A stretch of DNA of 64,000 nucleotides from Nonomuraea sp. SYSU D8015 (lineage in GTDB: Bacteria > Actinomycetota > Actinomycetes > Streptosporangiales > Streptosporangiaceae), in NCBI RefSeq assembly GCF_008065375.1, contig NZ_VJYI01000017.1:62001-126000 (forward strand), in the 5' to 3' direction. Of the stretch, positions 58,473 through 64,000 are shown piece after piece. A program made the position numbers and the translations under genes. The notes under the pieces were generated by a model. It saw only the letters and a program-made list of their open reading frames with translations. It was not told where the DNA came from and did no database searches. The first letter of the stretch is position 1. Every line of letters begins with the position of its first letter.

Positions 58473-59434
58473 TGAGTGGTGCCGTCACAGAAGCCGAACG
58501 CAAGGTCGTCGTCCACGCCCGCGAGCGGGCGGCCGACGGGGTCGTCGCGCTGGAGCTGCGCGACCCGGCCGGCGCCGAGCTGCCCGACTGGACGCCCGGC
58601 GCGCACATCGACCTGGTCCTCGCCGACGGGCTCGTGCGCCAGTACTCGCTGTGCGGCGACCCCGCCGACCGTACGACCTGGCGGATCGCCGTGCTGCGGG
58701 AGCCGGACGGCCGGGGCGGCTCGGCGTTCGTCCACGACGAGCTGCACCCGGGCGCCACGATCCTCGTCCGCGGCCCGCGCAACCACTTCCCGCTCCACCC
58801 GGCGCCCCGCTACCTGTTCATCGCCGGTGGGATCGGCATCACCCCCATCCTGCCCATGATCGCCGCCGCCGCAGCGGACGGCGCCGAGTGGCGGCTCGTC
58901 TACGGCGGCCGGACGGCCGCGTCCATGGCCTTCGCCCACGGGCTCCTGGCCGCCCACGGCGACCGGGTGACGCTGCGGCCGCAGGACGAGCACGGCCTGC
59001 TCGACCTCGACCGCCTGCTGGCCGGGGAGCCGCCGGACGCCCTCGTCTACTGCTGCGGGCCCGCCCCGCTGCTGGAGGCCGTCGAGGAACGCTGCGCGGG
59101 CCGGCCACCCGGCACGCTCCACGTCGAACGCTTCACCCCCAAGGACGCGGGCGACCCGGTACGGGCGGAGTCCTTCGAGGTCGAGCTGGCCGCCACCGGC
59201 CTGACCCTCACGGTGCCGCCGGAGCGGTCGATCCTCGACGTCGTGGAGGAGGCGGGCGTACAGGTGCTGTCGTCCTGCCGGGAGGGCACCTGCGGCACCT
59301 GTGAGACCGGCGTGCTGGCCGGGGTCGTGGACCACCGCGACTCGCTCCTCACCGCGGACGAGCGGGAGGCCAACGACACCATGTTCATCTGCGTCTCCCG
59401 CGCCGCGTGCCCCAAGCTGGTCCTCGACCTCTGA
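58472..59434 (+). CDS. VanB-like oxidoreductase (FMN/NAD/2Fe-2S reductase)
   Basis: A 320-aa phthalate-dioxygenase-reductase-type protein. RQYSLCGDP (56-64) binds FMN, GGIGITPILPM (119-129) the NAD domain, and the plant-type cluster uses C269, C274, C277 and C307 (SSCREGTCGTCETG). It passes electrons from NADH to the Rieske oxygenase encoded upstream. ATG 58472 follows GGGAGG and overlaps the previous stop. Confidence 0.92.
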   Translation: MSGAVTEAERKVVVHARERAADGVVALELRDPAGAELPDWTPGAHIDLVLADGLVRQYSLCGDPADRTTWRIAVLREPDGRGGSAFVHDELHPGATILVRGPRNHFPLHPAPRYLFIAGGIGITPILPMIAAAAADGAEWRLVYGGRTAASMAFAHGLLAAHGDRVTLRPQDEHGLLDLDRLLAGEPPDALVYCCGPAPLLEAVEERCAGRPPGTLHVERFTPKDAGDPVRAESFEVELAATGLTLTVPPERSILDVVEEAGVQVLSSCREGTCGTCETGVLAGVVDHRDSLLTADEREANDTMFICVSRAACPKLVLDL

Positions 59435-59450
59435 CCCACAGGAGGCGGCC

Positions 59451-60365
59451 ATGACGACGCCCGCGCCCAGCCCGGCGGCCGAGCCGGTGCCCGGGCCTCG
59501 CCCGGCGGCCGAGCCGACGCCCGCGCCCCGTCCGGAGCCCGCGCCCCGCGGGGAGCCCGCGCCCCGCCTGGAGCACGGGAGCCGCCTGGAGCACGGGAGC
59601 CGCCCGGCGGCCGAGCGGACCGGCCCGGTCGTGGCCCGGGCGCTGCAACTGCTCGCCGCGTTCACCCCCGACCGGCGGTCGCTGACGCTCAGCGAGCTGT
59701 CCCGGCACTCCGGGCTGCCCGTCTCCACCGCGCACCGGCTGGCGGCCGAGCTGGTGGCCTGGGGCGCGCTGGAGCGGGACGCGGCCGGTTGCTACCACAT
59801 CGGCCTGCGCCTGTGGGAGATCGGCTCCCTCGCGCCGCGCGGCCTGGGACTGCGCGAGGCCGCGCTGCCGTACCTGGAGGACCTGTCGCAGGTCACCCGG
59901 GAGAACGTGCAGCTGGCGGTGCGGGAGGGGACCGAGGTGGTGTTCGTCGAGCGGATCGCGGGCACGGGCGCGGTGCCCGTGCTCACGCGGGTCGGCGGCC
60001 GCTTCGCCCTGACCGCCACCGGCGTGGGGCTCGTCCTGCTCGCGTACGCCCCCGCCGAGCTGCAGGAACAGGTTCTCGCCAGGCCGGTCACCCGCTACAC
60101 CGAACGCACCATGACCGCACCGCACCAGATCAGGGCCGCCCTCGCCGACACCCGCGCCCGCGGCTACGCCGTCAGTGACCGCCAGGTCACCATGGACGCC
60201 CTGTCCGTCGCCGCGCCCGTCCACGACGCCGAGGGCGCCGTCGTGGCCGCGGTGTCCCTCGTCGTGCACCACGGCAGCGCCTCGACCCACGCGCTCGCCA
60301 CCCTCTTGCGCACCAGCGCCCGCGCCATCTCCCGGGCACTGCCGCCGCTCGCCCCCAGGACCTGA
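59451..60365 (+). CDS. IclR family transcriptional regulator
   Basis: A 304-aa regulator. After a Pro/Ala-rich leader of about 52 residues comes the winged HTH (LTLSELSRHSGLPVSTAHRLAAELVAWGALERD) and the IclR effector domain (VQLAVREGTEVVFVERIAG, RYTERTMTAPHQIRAALADTRARGYAVSDRQVTMDALSVAAPV). ATG 59451 follows AGGAGG. The N-terminal leader contains an 18-bp tandem duplication. As the last gene of the aryl oxidation operon it may sense an aromatic acid and act at the TTTCC/GGAAA site upstream of the oxygenase. Confidence 0.9.
   Translation: MTTPAPSPAAEPVPGPRPAAEPTPAPRPEPAPRGEPAPRLEHGSRLEHGSRPAAERTGPVVARALQLLAAFTPDRRSLTLSELSRHSGLPVSTAHRLAAELVAWGALERDAAGCYHIGLRLWEIGSLAPRGLGLREAALPYLEDLSQVTRENVQLAVREGTEVVFVERIAGTGAVPVLTRVGGRFALTATGVGLVLLAYAPAELQEQVLARPVTRYTERTMTAPHQIRAALADTRARGYAVSDRQVTMDALSVAAPVHDAEGAVVAAVSLVVHHGSASTHALATLLRTSARAISRALPPLAPRT
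59568..59603 (+). repeat. 18-bp tandem duplication in the IclR leader
   Basis: Two identical units (59568-59585, 59586-59603) encode LEHGSR twice in the disordered N-terminal region. Confidence 0.7.
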
Positions 60366-60394
60366 TCCGCCCGCAGGTCGCACAGCGGCGGGGG

Positions 60395-60862
60395 CTACGT
60401 GGGCTGGGTCTTCTCGTACTCCCGCAGGGCGCGGATCAGGCCGCGGAGGCCGAGGCCGAGCGCGTCGCGTTCGGCCGGGGTGAGCGACTCGAACAGGCTG
60501 CTGTGAACCTGCTGGAAGGCGCCGCCGATCTGCTCGCTGGCGGCGCGCCCGCCGGAGGTCAGCAGCAGCCGGTAGAAGCGGCGGTTGGCCGGGTCACGCT
60601 CGCGTACCAGCCAGCCCTTGCGTTCCATGCCCGCGGTGAGCCGGCTGACGGTGCTCTTCTCCAGGCCGAGCCGGTCCGCCAGCTCCTGCTGGGACAGGGT
60701 GCCGGCCTCCTCCAGCTCGCCCAGGGCGCACAGCTCCGAGAAGGAGACCGCCACGCCGCCGTGGACCTGGGGTTCGAGCACCCGGCCGACGCGTACGAGC
60801 GTGCGGAACAGCCGCCGCAGATCGTCGTCGGGGAATCCCGGCCGATGAGTTGTGTGATGCAA
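60395..60862 (-). CDS. MarR family transcriptional regulator
   Basis: A 155-aa winged-HTH protein: SFSELCALGELEEAGTLSQQELADRLGLEKSTVSRLTAGMERKGWLVRERDPANRRFYRLLLTSGG. The start is TTG 60862, which gives the normal family length; AAGGAGAGG lies 14 nt upstream, a wide spacing. The TTG is inside the first of two 17-bp palindromes that separate it from the divergent methyltransferase gene, so the protein probably represses itself and that gene. Confidence 0.82.
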   Translation of the reverse strand: MHHTTHRPGFPDDDLRRLFRTLVRVGRVLEPQVHGGVAVSFSELCALGELEEAGTLSQQELADRLGLEKSTVSRLTAGMERKGWLVRERDPANRRFYRLLLTSGGRAASEQIGGAFQQVHSSLFESLTPAERDALGLGLRGLIRALREYEKTQPT

Positions 60863-60904
60863 CTGTGCGCTCTATCCTCTCCTTGAGAGTTGTATGGAGC
60901 AACT
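60848..60904. promoter_or_regulatory. Twin AGTTG-N7-CAACT MarR operators
   Basis: AGTTGTGTGATGCAACT (60848-60864) and AGTTGTATGGAGCAACT (60888-60904) match at 14 of 17 positions and each has perfect 5-bp arms. Centres are 40 bp apart, nearly four helical turns, between divergent starts. Confidence 0.75.
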
Positions 60905-60917
60905 ATAGGGGAGTTCC

Positions 60918-61469
60918 ATGAGCGAGCACGTGTTCGGCCTGTTCCACAACCCCCGCCTCTACGACCGGATGAACCGGAACCACGGCTTCCGCCGCCTGTA
61001 CGAGCGCGCCGTGAACGACGTCGCCACCTCCGACCTGCCTGCGGGGGCCCGCGTCCTGGACGTGGGCACCGGTCCCGGCCGCGTCCCGATCGCCCTGTCC
61101 CGCCGCCGCCCCGACCTGGACATCGAAGGGCTCGACCTGTCCCGCCAGATGATCGCCTACGCGCGGGAGGCGGCCGGCCAGGACAGCACCGTACGCTTCA
61201 CCGTGGGCGACGTCGCCGCCCTGCCCCATCCCGACGCCGGCATCGACCTGGTCATCACCACCATGAGCCAGCACCACTGGCGCGACCCGGAGGCGGGGAT
61301 GCGCGAGCTGAGCAGGGTCCTGCGCGAGGACGGCCGGCTGTGGGTCTACGACTTCCGCTTCTTCCTGGGCCGGGCCGAACGCGCCGCCCGCGCCGCCTTC
61401 ACCCGCCACACCTTCCACCGCGCCCGCGTCAGCCCGCTGGCCGGACGACTCACGGTCGCCCCCGCCTGA
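60918..61469 (+). CDS. Class I SAM-dependent methyltransferase
   Basis: A 183-aa methyltransferase. VLDVGTGPGRVPIAL is motif I, IEGLDLSRQMIAYAREAA motif II, and SRVLREDGRLWVYDF the later strand. It ends RLTVAPA, as relatives do, so it is complete though short. ATG 60918 follows GGGGAG. Divergent from the MarR gene, whose twin operators cover its promoter. The substrate is unknown; control by a MarR protein suggests a small aromatic or drug-like compound. Confidence 0.85.
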   Translation: MSEHVFGLFHNPRLYDRMNRNHGFRRLYERAVNDVATSDLPAGARVLDVGTGPGRVPIALSRRRPDLDIEGLDLSRQMIAYAREAAGQDSTVRFTVGDVAALPHPDAGIDLVITTMSQHHWRDPEAGMRELSRVLREDGRLWVYDFRFFLGRAERAARAAFTRHTFHRARVSPLAGRLTVAPA

Positions 61470-61709
61470 ACGCCGCCGGACAGGGGCCCTGCCGGCGATC
61501 GGCCCGCCCGGCGGCGGGACGGGCGCGCCGCCATAGCCGGCGGGTGGAATGCGAACTCGTGGAGCGGAGCGGCGTCCCCGCAGTGCTGTGGTGCGCCTGC
61601 GGAACGCGCGAGGACGGCCTCGCCACAAGCGACGGCCGGGATCTGGCCGCGGCGTGCTGATCAACGTACGGTGTGAGGCCGTGGCACTCCACCGATCCAC
61701 GGGGGCGCT
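61470..61709. other. 240-bp gap with a doubtful small frame
   Basis: Between the methyltransferase stop and the LuxR-type ATPase start. A GTG frame at 61544-61660 encodes 38 residues with a CAC motif but poorer GC3 than its neighbours and no clear ribosome site. It is left uncalled. Confidence 0.4.
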
Positions 61710-64000
61710 GTGGGCGAAGACGTGAGGGCGCGGCCGGACGGCGATCTCCTGCTTGAGCGGGAGGCCGAGCTGGCGGCGTTGCGGGCCGCGGTGGACCTGG
61801 CCCGGGGCGGCGAAGGCGCCGTGCTGGTGGTGCAGGGGCCGCCCGGCGTGGGCAAGACCAGCCTGCTGGCCGCCGTGGCCGGCCACGCGAGGGCTGCCGG
61901 CGTACGCGTGCTCAAAGGCCGCGGCCGGGAGCTGGAACGCGAGGTCGTGCTGGGCGTCGCCATCGGCCTGCTCGCGCCGGCGCTGCTCACCGCCGCGCCG
62001 GAGGAACGCGAGCGGCTGCTCGGCGGCCCGGCCGCGCCCGCCGCGCCGCTGTTCCACGACGACGGATCCGCCGGCTGGCCGGCAGCGGAGACCATGCCGC
62101 TGGCACTGTGCCGCCTGATCGCGAACCTCACCCGGCGGGACCTGCCGGACGCGAAGCCGGAGCCGATCCTGCTGGCCGTCGACGACGCGCACTGGGCGGA
62201 CGAGGCGTCGTTACGGTTCCTGACCATGCTGGCCGACCGGGTCGACGAGCTCCCCGTCGCCATGGTGATCACCATGCGCGACGGCGACGACGGGAACGAC
62301 GCGCCGCCGGCGCGCCGCCTGGCGGCGCATCCCGGCGGCCGGGTGCTGACCCCTCCGGCGCTGACGGGCGAGGCGGTCCACCGGCTCGTGAACACGGCGT
62401 TCCCCGGCTCCGGCGACGCGCTAGCCGCCGCGGTGTCCCACGCCAGCGGCGGCAATCCCTTCCTCGTCAAGGAGCTGCTGAGATCGCTGGAGATGAACGG
62501 GGGAGTGCCCGGGGCGGACGCGGTCGCGGGCCTGGTGCCCGGCCGGGTGCTGCGTACCGTGCTGGCGCGTCTGGCCCGGCTGTCCGCCGAGGCGCGCCGG
62601 CTGGCCGCGACGCTGGCCGTGCTGGGCGACGGCACCCCGCTGCGCCGCGCCGCCGCGCACGCCGAGCTGGACCTGGTGACGGCGGAGCGGGCCGCCGACG
62701 CGCTGGCCGAGGCCCACCTGGTGCGGCGGGGCGGCCCGCCGGCGTTCGTCCACCCGCTCGTCGGCGCCGCCGTGCACGCCGACCTGCCGGCGTTCGCCAG
62801 GGCCCGAGCCCACCGCCGGGCCGCCGGGCTGGTCATGGCCGACGGCGAAGGCGCGGAGAAGGCGGCCGGGCATCTGCTGGTCACCGAGCCCGAAGGCGAC
62901 CCCGCCGTCGTCGCCGTGCTCCGCCAGGCCGCCGGCCTGGCGCTGCGCCGCGGGGATCCGGCCGCGGCGACCCGGCTGCTGCGGCGCGCCGCGGCCGAGC
63001 CGCCGCCTCCCGGGCACCTGGGCGAACTCCTGATCGAGCTGGCCCGGGCCCAGGCGATGTCGGGCGACCTGGCCGCGTACGACTCCGTCCGCCAGGCCCT
63101 GGGGCTGCTCGATGACGCCTCTCCCCACGTGCGCGCCGAGGCGCTGACGCTGCTCGCCCAGATCCACTACGGGCGCGGCGACGTACGCGGCGCCGGGGCC
63201 GCCCGCGAGGCGGCGCTCGACCTGCTCGACCCCGGCGACCCGGTCTGGGAGGAGCAGCTGGCCGGCTACCTGCGGATCGCGACGTTCCACCCGCCGCTGC
63301 GCCGCAGGGGCGACCGGCGGCTGCGGCCGGTCCTGCGCGAGGCCCGTCAGGGGCGGTACCCCGGCAGGCCGGGGCTGCTGGCGCACGTCGCGCTCCGGCT
63401 CGCGCTGGCGGGCGATCCTCCCGCCGTGGTCCGCGAGGTGGCCGAGCGCGCGCTGGCCGACGACCCCGCCGTCAGCCGGACCGATCACGGCGCGCTGCTG
63501 GGCCTCGTCGTCCACGCCCTCGTCATCGCAGGAGAGCCGGCCGCGGCGGAGTCCGCCGCCGACGCCGCGATGGCCGTCGTCCGCCGCCAAGGGGACGTCC
63601 TCGCCTGCGCCAACGCCGCCTACCACCGGGCGCTGGCCCATTTCCACCAGGGCGCCCTGATCGCGGCGCAGGCCGACCTGGAGGCGGCCCAGACGCCGTA
63701 CTCGGCCGGCTGGATCTCGGCGGGCGGGTGGATCGGCTGGCTCCTCGCCCGGGTGCACCTCGAGCTCGGCGACCACGCCGCCGCCGCGCGAGCGCTCACC
63801 CTCGGCGATCACCGCCCGGCCGACTCCATGGACGCGGCGCTGATGCGCGACGTCAGGGCACGGCTCGCCCTGGACCGGGGCGAGTGCGCGGCCGCGCTGG
63901 AGGACGCCTGCGCGGCGGGCCGGCTGCTGCGGGACACGTACGACATCGACCACCCCGGCCTGCTGCCGTGGCGGACGACGGCGGCCATGGCCGCCCACCA
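61710..64000 (+). CDS. LuxR-type ATPase regulator, 5' part (MalT/LAL-like)
   Basis: The frame opens at GTG 61710 and is uninterrupted to the window edge, giving over 760 residues. LLLEREAELAALRAAVDLARGG begins the AAA domain, VVQGPPGVGKTSLLAAV is Walker A near residues 41-55, and ILLAVDDAHWADEASLRFL is Walker B. The following region is TPR-like helices. Such proteins end in a LuxR HTH, which would lie beyond the window. GGGGG precedes the GTG. The target is unknown. Confidence 0.88.
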   Translation, partial: MGEDVRARPDGDLLLEREAELAALRAAVDLARGGEGAVLVVQGPPGVGKTSLLAAVAGHARAAGVRVLKGRGRELEREVVLGVAIGLLAPALLTAAPEERERLLGGPAAPAAPLFHDDGSAGWPAAETMPLALCRLIANLTRRDLPDAKPEPILLAVDDAHWADEASLRFLTMLADRVDELPVAMVITMRDGDDGNDAPPARRLAAHPGGRVLTPPALTGEAVHRLVNTAFPGSGDALAAAVSHASGGNPFLVKELLRSLEMNGGVPGADAVAGLVPGRVLRTVLARLARLSAEARRLAATLAVLGDGTPLRRAAAHAELDLVTAERAADALAEAHLVRRGGPPAFVHPLVGAAVHADLPAFARARAHRRAAGLVMADGEGAEKAAGHLLVTEPEGDPAVVAVLRQAAGLALRRGDPAAATRLLRRAAAEPPPPGHLGELLIELARAQAMSGDLAAYDSVRQALGLLDDASPHVRAEALTLLAQIHYGRGDVRGAGAAREAALDLLDPGDPVWEEQLAGYLRIATFHPPLRRRGDRRLRPVLREARQGRYPGRPGLLAHVALRLALAGDPPAVVREVAERALADDPAVSRTDHGALLGLVVHALVIAGEPAAAESAADAAMAVVRRQGDVLACANAAYHRALAHFHQGALIAAQADLEAAQTPYSAGWISAGGWIGWLLARVHLELGDHAAAARALTLGDHRPADSMDAALMRDVRARLALDRGECAAALEDACAAGRLLRDTYDIDHPGLLPWRTTAAMAAH

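Noticed and set aside
61544..61660. 38-codon GTG frame with Cys-Ala-Cys
   Set aside because: Lower GC3 than nearby genes, no clear ribosome site and no family; it remains possible but is not supported.
1..64000. tRNA, rRNA, insertion sequences, origins and attachment sites
   Set aside because: No cloverleaf with a T-loop GTTCGA-type element, no transposase or integrase motif and no DnaA-box cluster was seen on reading both strands; this was by eye and not by a covariance search.

Overview
The window is chromosomal DNA of a very GC-rich actinobacterium. GTG starts are frequent, stop/start overlaps (ATGA, GTGA, TGATG) are common, and TetR, MarR, IclR, LuxR and DeoR regulators are dense. The gene mix (SPW-repeat protein, CtpI-like P-type ATPase, NB-ARC/LuxR regulators, GH106-like hydrolase, PaaX) fits Streptosporangiales such as Nonomuraea. 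That placement is an inference from gene content; no rRNA or tRNA gene is visible. About 57 genes are supported, two of them frame-broken, and both window edges cut genes.

Layout. 1-5 kb: end of a heparinase II/III-like enzyme, a small envelope cassette (BON/SRPBCC protein, 51-aa zinc-ribbon protein, SPW membrane protein), then an SDR and a TetR gene sharing a perfect operator. 5-18 kb: a 1,501-aa P-type ATPase, a methyltransferase with two TetR genes, a DHA2-type MFS pump, an S41-like protein, a PGRP amidase, a zinc-type oxidoreductase and a DUF2306-like membrane protein. 18-20 kb: a two-component system.

20.4-32.3 kb is a sugar-utilisation island: PhoD phosphatase, discoidin-domain protein and arabinose/fucose-type isomerase on one strand; solute-binding protein, two permeases and a GH106-like glycosidase on the other. 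A DeoR/GlpR regulator lies between them. The motif TTTAACAA sits in front of both operons and suggests one regulon. 32-38 kb carries two NB-ARC signalling ATPases, one without its LuxR domain, and an amino-acid permease. 38-47 kb is accessory: a frameshifted alpha/beta hydrolase, a ferritin-like protein, a glycosyltransferase/sulfotransferase pair, a GNAT, an amidase, a decayed GNAT, an APH-type kinase and a TauD-type dioxygenase.

48-60.4 kb is the clearest functional unit, a lignin-type aromatic catabolic island. SDR, amidohydrolase, MaoC hydratase, MFS transporter and CoA ligase, plus a MarR repressor, match the couNOM/couTL/couR genes of p-hydroxycinnamate catabolism in Rhodococcus jostii RHA1. 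They are followed by an aldehyde dehydrogenase, an aryl-alcohol-type dehydrogenase, a VanA-like Rieske oxygenase, an unrecognised 78-aa protein, a VanB-like reductase and an IclR regulator. Read together, the genes could convert ferulate or coumarate to vanillate or hydroxybenzoate, oxidise the matching alcohols and aldehydes, and demethylate vanillate. The last part holds a MarR/methyltransferase divergon with twin operators and the start of a large LuxR-type ATPase. I see no CRISPR array, insertion sequence, phage genes or polyketide/peptide synthase genes.
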